From Phycisphaerales bacterium (GTDB lineage: Bacteria; Planctomycetota; Phycisphaerae; Phycisphaerales; UBA1924), in assembly GCA_029260335.1 (NCBI GenBank), contig JAJDDL010000126.1:1-9346 (forward strand): DNA of 9,346 nucleotides. The letters run 5' to 3'. Of this stretch, positions 1-6,983 are shown piece by piece. The stretch's first letter is position 1, and each line of letters starts with the position of its first letter. The position numbers were made by a program, and so were the translations under genes. Under the pieces are notes generated by a model that was not told where the DNA came from, made no database searches, and saw nothing but the letters and a program-made list of their open reading frames with translations.

Positions 1-1410
1 AAAGAGCGACTCGGCTTTGGCGACCGTTGCTGCAGGGTCCGCCGAGGCCAGTTCCATGAGCCTGATGTCGCGTTTGAGTTCGGGCGCGACATCGATATTG
101 CGTATGAGATTCTCGAATGCCTCGACATCGTCGGGCGAACCAGCAACCAGCAAGCCCATGCGATTCTGGGTCGTCGTGTACTGAATAAGTTGCCGTTGGC
201 GAGGCGTGAGCAGGCGGCTCACCACCTGCTCGATGCTCCTCGCGTCGACGTGCTCAAGGCGAATGGTCTTGGCGATGCGCGAGGGAGCCGCGGCATCGCG
301 CGACTGCGCCTCGCCCGAGCCCGGATCGACCTCGCCTATCAACGCGCGAGCCTGCATCAGAAGCGATGGACTTGCGACCACCGTGATCTTGTTCACCTCG
401 GTCAGAGGCAAGACATTCGGCTTTCTCTCCTTCGGGATCGCGCCGAACAGGGCATTCAGATGCTTGGCGGCGTCCGCCGAGGTGATCGAGACCAGATCGA
501 ACGTCATCATCTCGCTCTCACCGCCCGCGCCCTCGGGAACATCCAAGAGCGAGATCAACTCGCGCACGGTCTCGATCCGCGTCGGTGCTCCGGTCACAAG
601 CACCGTGTTGGTGCGCGTATCCGGATACATCTGGACCTGCGGCACCGTTTCCTCTTCGACGACCGTCTGCTTGCCATTCTTGTCGACGATGACTTTCTTG
701 ACTCGCTCGCCAATCAGGGCCTTGAGCGCATTGACAATCGTCTCCGGATCACTGTGCTGCAAAGAGAACAGCTCGGTCGACGAGTCGATGGGCTTGGCGG
801 TGTCGATTGCGCGGATGATCTCACTGAGACGACGGACCTGAGCCGCGGACTCGGTGATGATCACCATGTTCTGCGCGGTAACGGCCTGGATGCCGCCGTA
901 CTGGCTGATCAGGGGCTTGATCTGCTCGACGACCAATGCCGCCATTGCGTTGGAGAGCGGCAGCGTGACCGTCACGATGCGATCCGGCGGCGTTTGATCA
1001 TCGACCCCGCCCGCCATCACGGGCGTCGGCTTGGTGAACGAGCCTTCCAAGGTGCCCAGGTAGAGGTAGTTGTTCTCCTTGCGCAGGTGGAGCCCGTGCA
1101 TCTGGAGACTCAGATTCAGGATGCTCAAGGCCTCGTCGAACGTGTACTTCTTGGCGCTAATAAAAGTCATCGACGCATTGGCGGGGATGGCCGCTTCGCG
1201 GATGATGGGCAGGCCGCTCTCACGGCTGAAGAAATCGAGGACCTGATCGAACGGCGCGTCCTTGAAGTTGAACGCGATGTTCGCGTTCCCATCGTCGGGG
1301 TCGCTCTCGACGAGGCCTTCGGTGTCCGGATCGACCGCCCACACCGGGGCGGCGGCACCCGCGGCGAGAACGAGACAGATGGGAAAACTTGGTGATCTGA
1401 AGAATGGCAT
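1..1410 (-). CDS. gspD: GspD-type secretin, N-terminal part (runs off the window)
   Basis: Outer-membrane secretin of the T2SS, the channel through which folded periplasmic substrates leave the cell. The reading frame is open from the ATG at 1410 to the window edge, giving 470 codons without a stop. Residues 1-25 look like a signal peptide with a V-W-A cleavage site. Residues about 43-122 resemble the N0/STN domain (starts NIAFNFKDAPFDQVLDF). N1-like secretin N domains follow at about 142-206, 209-291, 301-362 and 378-441; the first contains QNMVIITESAAQVRRL and the second TNTVLVTGAPTRIETV. A further one seems to begin near 446. The beta-barrel secretin domain is not reached. Classical GspD has N0-N3 in about 280 residues, so this array is longer. 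The start is supported by GGAGGAG at 1417-1423, six bases upstream. The gene lies 66 bases after gspM. It could alternatively be called PilQ-like, but the pseudopilin context favours GspD. Confidence 0.9.
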   Translation of the reverse strand, partial: MPFFRSPSFPICLVLAAGAAAPVWAVDPDTEGLVESDPDDGNANIAFNFKDAPFDQVLDFFSRESGLPIIREAAIPANASMTFISAKKYTFDEALSILNLSLQMHGLHLRKENNYLYLGTLEGSFTKPTPVMAGGVDDQTPPDRIVTVTLPLSNAMAALVVEQIKPLISQYGGIQAVTAQNMVIITESAAQVRRLSEIIRAIDTAKPIDSSTELFSLQHSDPETIVNALKALIGERVKKVIVDKNGKQTVVEEETVPQVQMYPDTRTNTVLVTGAPTRIETVRELISLLDVPEGAGGESEMMTFDLVSITSADAAKHLNALFGAIPKERKPNVLPLTEVNKITVVASPSLLMQARALIGEVDPGSGEAQSRDAAAPSRIAKTIRLEHVDARSIEQVVSRLLTPRQRQLIQYTTTQNRMGLLVAGSPDDVEAFENLIRNIDVAPELKRDIRLMELASADPAATVAKAESLF

Positions 1411-1436
1411 GGTCAGCTCCTCCGAGCCGGGATTGA

Positions 1437-1454
1437 ATGCGGACTCCGCCGCAT
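1437..1454 (-). promoter_or_regulatory. Small hairpin in the gspM-gspD spacer
   Basis: The 66-base spacer before gspD holds a perfect 6-bp inverted repeat (ATGCGG / CCGCAT, arms 1437-1442 and 1449-1454) around a 6-base loop, ending 14 bases upstream of the gspD Shine-Dalgarno. There is no T tract, so it is not an intrinsic terminator. It could be an mRNA processing or stability element that adjusts secretin output, or chance. gspG-gspH and gspM-gspD are the only non-overlapping junctions between gspG and gspD. Confidence 0.3.
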
Positions 1455-1476
1455 AGGTTGCTCTTTTACTCGAGAA

Positions 1477-2475
1477 TCAGGTCGGTCGATCAGACTCTGG
1501 GATCGCGGCGCGTTCGGTCAGAACGCTGTTGGTGAAAAACTCATAGAGCTTGCCTTCGATCTCGAAGACCGCTCGCTCTTGCTGTGGCTGGGCGTCCAGG
1601 AATCTCGCGGCGAGAACCGATTGGCCCCTGGTCATGGTGCGCCACTCGCGAGTCCTGGAGTTGATGATCCACACTTCAATGCCGTTGGTGCCCATCGCCA
1701 TGCCTGCGACTCGCCATTCGTGATAGGGCGGCGGCGGGGTCGGCTTCGGCGTGTCGTCGATCACGACGACAACCGGATCCGGAGGACGCGGCGCATCGGG
1801 GATAAACCGGAACACGTTCTTCATCGCGATCGGCGTAATCCGATCGATAGCCAAGGGATCCATCGGCGCAAGCACGAGAGCCTGCGATTCGCGATGCACA
1901 TCCGGCATGTAGAGCGATTGGGTACGGATGTTTATATCGAAGACCGTCCGCTCCTTGTTTGCGGGCTTCAAAGAGACATGCACGACCCGATGGAGCCAGG
2001 GCTGGCTCTGCGCGAGCGCGACGAGCTGGAGGGTCTGCTCGAGCGAGCCGCTCGCACTGATGCCAGCCTTGATGATTGCAAAGTCGGCGCGTTTCTTGAG
2101 CAGATCGCGGATGGTGCGGTTGGTGCCGCGCGAGTTGATGTAGGGATTCATCACCGGGCGCGGACGCTCCGAAGAAATCGTCGGGTCCTGCACGCCCGCC
2201 TCAGCAGCCAACGCCGCGAGTGCCGTGCGCAAGACGTGATCGGCCTCGTCGATGCTGCCCCCGATCGCATCGCCCGCAAGATCTTTGATCTCCTGGCGCG
2301 CGGGCACGATCCGAAGATTTGCCTCTTCGTATTGCGCGTTCTCGCCATTGACCTTGTCGAGCTGTTTGACCAGATCCGCGCGCTTGTCGGCATACATTTT
2401 CTTGTACCCGAACGCCGCGATGACAAGCACCACCGCCAACGCCCCGGCAACCTTGATCAGCGTGCGGGCACTCAT
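1477..2475 (-). CDS. gspM: GspM/PilO-like assembly protein with C-terminal GspC/PilP-like domain
   Basis: Bitopic inner-membrane protein of the T2SS assembly platform, 332 aa against roughly 160-200 for classical GspM. Residues 1-6 are a short cytoplasmic stretch and 7-24 a membrane segment (IKVAGALAVVLVIAAFGY). Residues 29-62 are a likely coiled coil (KRADLVKQLDKVNGENAQYE). About 70-190 would be the periplasmic PilO/GspM-like ferredoxin-fold region. About 218-250 is a linker containing KNVFRFIPD and a proline stretch (TPKPTPPPP). Residues 252-315 (WRVAGMAMGTNGIEVWI, then TRGQSV and FEIEGKLYEF) have the beta-strand pattern of the GspC homology region or PilP: a 'W-x-V-x-G' first strand, a residue-rich 'I-I-N' strand, a 'G-x-x-V' turn and a final 'G-K-x-Y-E-F'. 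The ATG overlaps the gspL stop (ATGA). Assignment to GspM is firm by position and topology; the HR/PilP call is by eye. Confidence 0.8.
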   Translation of the reverse strand: MSARTLIKVAGALAVVLVIAAFGYKKMYADKRADLVKQLDKVNGENAQYEEANLRIVPARQEIKDLAGDAIGGSIDEADHVLRTALAALAAEAGVQDPTISSERPRPVMNPYINSRGTNRTIRDLLKKRADFAIIKAGISASGSLEQTLQLVALAQSQPWLHRVVHVSLKPANKERTVFDINIRTQSLYMPDVHRESQALVLAPMDPLAIDRITPIAMKNVFRFIPDAPRPPDPVVVVIDDTPKPTPPPPYHEWRVAGMAMGTNGIEVWIINSRTREWRTMTRGQSVLAARFLDAQPQQERAVFEIEGKLYEFFTNSVLTERAAIPESDRPT

Positions 2476-3959
2476 GGCTCACCCGCCTCTGGCTTGCCAG
2501 GCGAGAGCTCACCCGTGGCGAGCCGGAACTGGTACCGATCGCCTCCATCGGGGCCGACCGTGTTCACGCGATAGATCCCGCCATCGAGCAGGCGTTGACG
2601 CAAGTCGGTGAGAATGCCCTCTCGCTCGGCGGAGCCGCCAAAGGAGAATGTCGCGATCGCCGATGCGTCCCAGTTGCCTTGGATTCCACCGCCAGTCTTC
2701 TCGAACGAGACATCGCCGCCCTCGAACTGCGCTTGGATCGAGTTCACAAGCCCGTCCTCGGGGACCGGCAATCGCTCGCTCAGGAACTGCAGGTGCGCGA
2801 CCCAATCGGTGTCCGGCTCGAGCCAGGCCTTGAGATGTGCGCCGCGAGCAAGGTCGCCGTAGAGCTTGAGGGTGTCGGCGCCAAGTTCCTTCTGCCTGTC
2901 CTTGGCGTTCTTGAGTTGCGATTCGAGCGTTCCAAGGGCACCATTGGCGAGCACCCATCCGCCGCCCCCGAGCAGGATCATCGCAAACACACCGGCCAGA
3001 GCCAGCTGGCGAACATTCGCCGTGCGATCCGCCGGCTGGCGCGGGTTTGCAAAGTCGAGCACGTCGTCGCCTTGCGCCGCCGCGACGCCCACCAGCGCGA
3101 GCAGCTCCGATGGCAGCGGCTGACGCGATTCAATCCAGCCGGGGGTGCCGATCGTTCGGCTGGCGGTCTCCAAGGCCTCGCCGCAACGAGACGCAACGCT
3201 TCGCGAAAGCTCGTCATCGCCCAGGACCAAGACGGACTCAATCTCACCCGCACCGGGCGAGACGCGATAGCTCATCCACGTCCGCTTGATCTCGACAGCG
3301 AGCCGTTCGGAGTACGCTTCCACCGACTGGTCCTTGCCCGGACGCACGATCTCGACCGATCGGGCAAAGACTGGTCGCCCCGCTTCGAGAACCACGATCT
3401 CCGCCGAGCCAAGACCCAGGGCTATCCCGAGCAGAAGTTCATTGGTGTGTCCCGCGCGGCTGGCGATTGGCTCGATGCCTCGGGCGAGTAAATGGATATG
3501 CGCAACCTTGAGCCCGGCTTCCTTCGTGACCTCCTGGAGCCAGGACATCCGCTCGCCCGGCAAGGCCCCTGCGAGGACAAATCGCGAGTCGCCCGTGGTG
3601 GTTGGCACGCCGTGATCGATCACGGCCTCATTCGCCACGGTGATCTGACGGCTCATGTTGAGCTTCACGAGCGAGATCAGCTCCCGATCATCCAGATGCT
3701 CGGGGACATCCAGCCGCTTCAGTACCACATCTCGGCGGGGCAACGCGATGGTCACCGGGCCCTTGGACAGGCCCGATTCTCGCAAATGGTCGCCGACCCA
3801 CCGGCCCATCCTCGGGGCATCGGCGGGGTCGATATCGCTCGGCCGGGGGGCGAGCAGAGAATCATGCACGACAACGCCGTCGGCCGATCGGGAGACACCG
3901 ACCGCGCTCAAAAAGTCGCGATCAAGCTCCAGAATCGTCGTGGTCCGTCGAGACGACAT
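2472..3959 (-). CDS. gspL: GspL, PilM-like cytoplasmic domain fused to PilN-like periplasmic domain
   Basis: Inner-membrane T2SS platform protein that links the cytoplasmic ATPase GspE to GspM and GspF. From the ATG at 3959 it has 495 residues. Residues 1 to about 295 form an actin-fold, PilM/GspL-like cytoplasmic domain (opening TTTILELDRDFLSAVGV; later LLLGIALGLGSAEIVVLEAG and AYSERLAVEIKRTW). Residues about 318-339 are a single membrane segment (LALAGVFAMILLGGGGWVL). A short amphipathic coil follows, then a PilN/GspL-type periplasmic domain to the end. An in-frame ATG at 3986 would add nine residues but has no Shine-Dalgarno. The ATG at 3959 forms TGATG with the gspK stop and has GGAGGG at 3970-3975, so it was preferred. 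The stop overlaps the gspM ATG. It is somewhat longer than the usual GspL of about 400 residues. Confidence 0.85.
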   Translation of the reverse strand: MSSRRTTTILELDRDFLSAVGVSRSADGVVVHDSLLAPRPSDIDPADAPRMGRWVGDHLRESGLSKGPVTIALPRRDVVLKRLDVPEHLDDRELISLVKLNMSRQITVANEAVIDHGVPTTTGDSRFVLAGALPGERMSWLQEVTKEAGLKVAHIHLLARGIEPIASRAGHTNELLLGIALGLGSAEIVVLEAGRPVFARSVEIVRPGKDQSVEAYSERLAVEIKRTWMSYRVSPGAGEIESVLVLGDDELSRSVASRCGEALETASRTIGTPGWIESRQPLPSELLALVGVAAAQGDDVLDFANPRQPADRTANVRQLALAGVFAMILLGGGGWVLANGALGTLESQLKNAKDRQKELGADTLKLYGDLARGAHLKAWLEPDTDWVAHLQFLSERLPVPEDGLVNSIQAQFEGGDVSFEKTGGGIQGNWDASAIATFSFGGSAEREGILTDLRQRLLDGGIYRVNTVGPDGGDRYQFRLATGELSPGKPEAGEP

Positions 3960-5665
3960 CAGCGCGCAGCCCTCCGGTTGGTCCATCGGCCAATACGACG
4001 GTCAATCATGACCTGATCGCTCCGGGAATTCTCGGGGTTTGATAGGTCTGAGTCCGGATCGTCCATGGGATCGTCTGCCAAGGGGTCATCCATGGGATCA
4101 GAGAGAGGATCGTCCATCGGATCATCATCCGACGGATCGCCCAAAGGACCGTCAAAGGGAAAGTCCATTGGGTCGTCCATGGGGTCATCCAATGGGCCAT
4201 CAAACTCATCGGCCAGCGGATCTCGGCTGGCAAACTCATAGGACGGATCGCCCTCCAGAAGCTCGGCAAACGGATCTGTCGCGAATCGATCGGCCTCGGC
4301 GAGCAGACTATCCGAGAGCTGGCCCGACTCACTGGCGACCGCCCGGGCCACCCCGATCATCGTGACATCACGCAGATAGGCAACCCTCGGACGCGATGAG
4401 GCGACATCGATGACCGCCTCGACCACCCGCCGATGCTCTAGCCGCTCTTCGGACGAACTCGCGAGCGAGACGCTCGGCCCGCCAATATCAAAGGTGTCAT
4501 CGATCCGCGTTTGCCGCCAGCCCGCCTCGATCCGAACCCGATATTGGAGCGAACGGGTCGAGAGCCAATCGGCGGCCTCGGTAAACTGGGCGTTGTCCAA
4601 GACTCCTTGCCGCAAGGGCCAGACAACCGACTGTCGTTCGAACTCGTCCAAGACCTCGCGCATCGCCACTAACCGCTCGGCGGCGTCGGCGTCGATCCCC
4701 GGCACGCACGCGAGCACCGCCGCGGACGCCGCGTTGAGATCGATCCGCCCCAATCGGAACTCATCATCGCTCGTGGTCAGCGCATCCAACGCGACCGCCC
4801 ACGTGTCATAGTCCGTAGGCGCGATCCGCTCGACAACTCGGCAGACATCCGAATCGGTGGCAAAGCTCGTGCCGTTGTCAAAGAGCTGCTGCACAAAGGG
4901 GACCGAGTCGTCGCCAAAGCGATCGCCCACGGCTGCGGCCAACTCGTCCGACCACTCCACATCGAAGTTCAAGCGCAGCTTGCCCCTGTACTCCTCGTCA
5001 TCAACCGAAGCTTGCACGTTGGGCTCGAAGCTGTAGACCGTCAGCAAATCAATTAGACGCGTGCCGTCGAGGGCGTAAAGACTCTCGGCGGCGGCTTCGC
5101 CTTCCTGGTCAAAGCTCGTGAACGACGCGAAGTCTCCTGCATGATCCTCGGCTTCACCATAAAGCAGCGCCGGGGTGATTCCCTCGACGCCGAGCAGTTC
5201 GACGACGCTTGTGAATGGACGCGCGTCGACGATCGCCTGGGCAAGCGTCTCATCGATCACATCAAGCCCCGCGAGCATCTCGGCGGTGACATGGTTGATA
5301 TCGAGCTTGCTGCATTCGCTCTGGGCGAACTCCAAACCCTCGGCATCGAGCGCCAGCAGCCGCACGACGCCCTCGCGACCGAAATCGTCGACGAACAGAA
5401 TCCACTCGTCGGTCAACTCGGGCCGGAGACCTCCGATGAGGTCTTCTCGTTGCTCGCCGAGTTCACTCATCGTCGCGAGCACGCCCGACCACGCCAGCGC
5501 GCGGGCCTGGTCTTGGCGCATCGAGGTTGAAGAACTCTGCCGTTGGGCATCGACGCCCAGGAGGATGGTCGTGCCCACGAGCGAGCCGATGGTGATGAGC
5601 ACGAGCACGCCGAGCAAGGCCGAGCCTGTGCGATTCTGGCATGGAGAGACGGTCGGCGTTCTCAT
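3959..5665 (-). CDS. gspK: GspK, tip minor pseudopilin with acidic Asp/Pro repeat tail
   Basis: Large minor pseudopilin that caps the pseudopilus tip with GspI and GspJ; 568 aa against about 310-340 for classical GspK. The prepilin leader ends at G14, and the mature helix begins SALLGVLVLITIGSLVGTT. There is no Glu at mature position 5, as is characteristic of GspK. The two helical SAM/HhH-like parts of the T2SSK fold can be seen at about 120-170 (LDINHVTAEMLAGLDVIDE) and 308-345 (IDLNAASAAVLACVPGIDA). The folded part appears to end near residue 445. A low-complexity acidic tail follows at 464-541 with four DPMDDP units, then a short basic end (IDRRIGRWTNRRAAR). The ATG at 5665 overlaps the gspJ stop (ATGA) and is preceded by GGGAGGG at 5671-5677. 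The identity is strong from position, N terminus and SAM-like segments; the role of the tail is unknown. Confidence 0.87.
   Translation of the reverse strand: MRTPTVSPCQNRTGSALLGVLVLITIGSLVGTTILLGVDAQRQSSSTSMRQDQARALAWSGVLATMSELGEQREDLIGGLRPELTDEWILFVDDFGREGVVRLLALDAEGLEFAQSECSKLDINHVTAEMLAGLDVIDETLAQAIVDARPFTSVVELLGVEGITPALLYGEAEDHAGDFASFTSFDQEGEAAAESLYALDGTRLIDLLTVYSFEPNVQASVDDEEYRGKLRLNFDVEWSDELAAAVGDRFGDDSVPFVQQLFDNGTSFATDSDVCRVVERIAPTDYDTWAVALDALTTSDDEFRLGRIDLNAASAAVLACVPGIDADAAERLVAMREVLDEFERQSVVWPLRQGVLDNAQFTEAADWLSTRSLQYRVRIEAGWRQTRIDDTFDIGGPSVSLASSSEERLEHRRVVEAVIDVASSRPRVAYLRDVTMIGVARAVASESGQLSDSLLAEADRFATDPFAELLEGDPSYEFASRDPLADEFDGPLDDPMDDPMDFPFDGPLGDPSDDDPMDDPLSDPMDDPLADDPMDDPDSDLSNPENSRSDQVMIDRRIGRWTNRRAAR
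3970..3975 (-). promoter_or_regulatory. Shine-Dalgarno that decides the gspL start
   Basis: GGAGGG lies ten bases upstream of the ATG at 3959, inside the end of gspK. The alternative in-frame ATG at 3986 is preceded only by pyrimidine-rich and mixed sequence. The 3959 start also creates a TGATG stop/start overlap, the expected arrangement for coupled translation in this operon. Confidence 0.6.
4043..4219 (-). repeat. Degenerate repeat coding the GspK Asp/Pro tail
   Basis: This stretch encodes GspK residues 483-541 and is an imperfect tandem array. On the plus strand it shows recurring GTCCATGGG / TCATCCATGGG units, translating to DPMDDP-like hexads with variants such as DPLSDP and DPSDDD. 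Four exact DPMDDP copies are present. The DNA copies differ at third positions as well as at coding positions, so the array is old or under selection at the protein level rather than freshly duplicated. Confidence 0.75.
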
Positions 5666-6429
5666 GATCGCCCTCCCGCGCTCTGCGCAACCGGACCATC
5701 GGGAATCACGATCACCCGCAGCCTGTCCGGCGCCGGGATCGGCCGCTCTTCTTGCTCTTCCATCTCTTCGAGCAACGCCAACCGCTCGGCTTCTTCTTCC
5801 ATCAGCTCTTCGAGGATCTCATCCTCGATCTCGTCAGTATTGATCCGCGATTCGAGTTCGGTCGGCGGTGGCTCATCCTCGCCCGTGTGGAACCAGATCG
5901 CGATCTCGATCGCTGCCGGGAGCGAACCGGCGCTCTCGGAGTTGAACGAGCTGGACCAGGACCTGCCGTCGTGATACCGGAACCGCAGGCGATCGAGCTT
6001 GGCGATGGTGTCGAGCTCGGGGCTCATGCCGGCCTCGAAGCGCCCGCCCTGGAGCTCGCTTGAGCCCCGGTTTAGCGTGAACTCGCTGCCCTGCAGATCG
6101 CCGAGGGGCACACTCGTGAGATCGCCGAGCATGGGAGGCGTGACGCCGCGAGTGAGCACGCGAAGCCGGGTGGCCCCGCCGTCGATCCCCGCGCCCTCGC
6201 CCGCCGCGACCAGGGCGGCGAACAGATCGGTCTCCAATCGCTCGATGACCGCGCCGGCCGCTTGCGATTGGTTGACATACGCCATGGTCTGATCGCGCCG
6301 GAGCATCAGGTTGTTCATGAACGCGTAGACACCGCCCGAAAGCACCATCGCGAGCCCGATGGCAAGCATGACTTCCAGCAACGTGAAGCCGCGATGAGCA
6401 AGCCGAGATTTTCTGTTTGCGCAACTCAC
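5662..6429 (-). CDS. gspJ: GspJ, minor pseudopilin with Glu-rich helical insertion
   Basis: Minor pseudopilin, 255 aa, part of the GspI-J-K tip complex. A type III prepilin signal is clear: a basic leader ending HRG14, then FTLLEVMLAIGLAMVL, with Glu at mature position 5 and a hydrophobic helix. After about residue 45 come the helix (QTMAYVNQSQAAGAVIERLE) and beta strands of the J-type fold. Strand-like IEIAIWFHTG (174-183) is separated from the last strand DRLRVIVIPDG (235-245) by an insertion. Residues 190-229 of it are almost all Glu, Leu, Met and Ala and look like a charged helix or coiled coil (DEILEELMEEEAERLALLEE). The start is GTG at 6429, overlapping the gspI stop as GTGA, with GAGG at 6436-6439. 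No closer start fits the leader. Classical GspJ is about 190-220 aa. Confidence 0.85.
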   Translation of the reverse strand: MSCANRKSRLAHRGFTLLEVMLAIGLAMVLSGGVYAFMNNLMLRRDQTMAYVNQSQAAGAVIERLETDLFAALVAAGEGAGIDGGATRLRVLTRGVTPPMLGDLTSVPLGDLQGSEFTLNRGSSELQGGRFEAGMSPELDTIAKLDRLRFRYHDGRSWSSSFNSESAGSLPAAIEIAIWFHTGEDEPPPTELESRINTDEIEDEILEELMEEEAERLALLEEMEEQEERPIPAPDRLRVIVIPDGPVAQSAGGRS

Positions 6430-6983
6430 GACCCACCTCGCGTGGACCGGAGTGAAGAGTTGCGCTGCGCGCCGCGCTCGGCGGCCTCCATCAGCGGATC
6501 GATCTCACCCACCACGTCATCACCCTCCTCACGCAAACGCATGAGTTGGTGCAACGTGTGCGAGATGCCGATGTTGCCTGAATCCACATCCAGCCGCATC
6601 GCGGTGACCGACACGATGGTGAGTCCATCAAACTCACTCGGCTCAGTGAGAACTTCGAGTTCCCAGCCCGAGTCGTCGATCGCGCCCTCGTCGAATGACT
6701 GCGTCACAGGCCCGGCCATCTCGTCGCCGTTGAGCATCGAGGAGTCGTCTTGCCACGCGAGCACGGGGCCGTTGAGTGTTTGAGGCGTTTCGATCCCGGC
6801 TTCAAGCATCGCCATCGCCGAGCGTGCCAAATCCGCGGCTTTGGTCTGCTCGCGATCCTGAATTAACGCCCCGAGCCCACGATTGACCGACGCGCCGATC
6901 GCGAGCCCCGCAACGACGAACAACCCGACTGCCACGAGCATTTCGAGCAGCAGCGCCCCACGAGATGTCGCCCGAATGGTCAA
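6426..6983 (-). CDS. gspI: GspI, minor pseudopilin (TTG start)
   Basis: Minor pseudopilin, 185 aa, expected to nucleate the tip complex with GspJ and GspK. The leader MTIRATSRG is followed by ALLLEMLVAVGLFVVAGLAI: Gly at -1, Glu at +5 and a long hydrophobic helix. The mature first residue is Ala rather than the usual Phe or Met. The region ADLARSAMAMLEAG (50-63) is the typical GspI second helix segment. The C terminus (about 150-185) is a hydrophilic extension beyond the final strand. The frame has a stop shortly upstream and no ATG or GTG before the helix, so TTG at 6983 is the only workable start. It overlaps the gspH stop as TTGA and has AGGGG at 6991-6995. Assignment to GspI rather than another minor pseudopilin rests on order and size. 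Confidence 0.8.
   Translation of the reverse strand: MTIRATSRGALLLEMLVAVGLFVVAGLAIGASVNRGLGALIQDREQTKAADLARSAMAMLEAGIETPQTLNGPVLAWQDDSSMLNGDEMAGPVTQSFDEGAIDDSGWELEVLTEPSEFDGLTIVSVTAMRLDVDSGNIGISHTLHQLMRLREEGDDVVGEIDPLMEAAERGAQRNSSLRSTRGGS

Noticed and set aside
190..1395. Plus-strand open frame of 401 codons opposite gspD
   Set aside because: It lies antisense to a well-supported secretin frame, is rich in Arg, His and Asp as expected for the complement of GC-rich coding DNA, and has no recognisable domain. The same applies to plus-strand frames at 1579-2574, 2595-3491, 3492-4016, 5175-5843 and 6965-7837.
1413..1454. Thirteen-codon ORF just before gspD
   Set aside because: ATG at 1454 has only a weak AAAGAG upstream, and the frame ends two bases before the gspD ATG by chance reading of the gspD Shine-Dalgarno; no supporting signal.
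3959..5665. Two HhH-like segments in GspK as a novel duplication or DNA-binding function
   Set aside because: The T2SSK fold normally contains two SAM-like helical parts, so this is expected family architecture rather than a duplication or a ComEA-like DNA-binding role.
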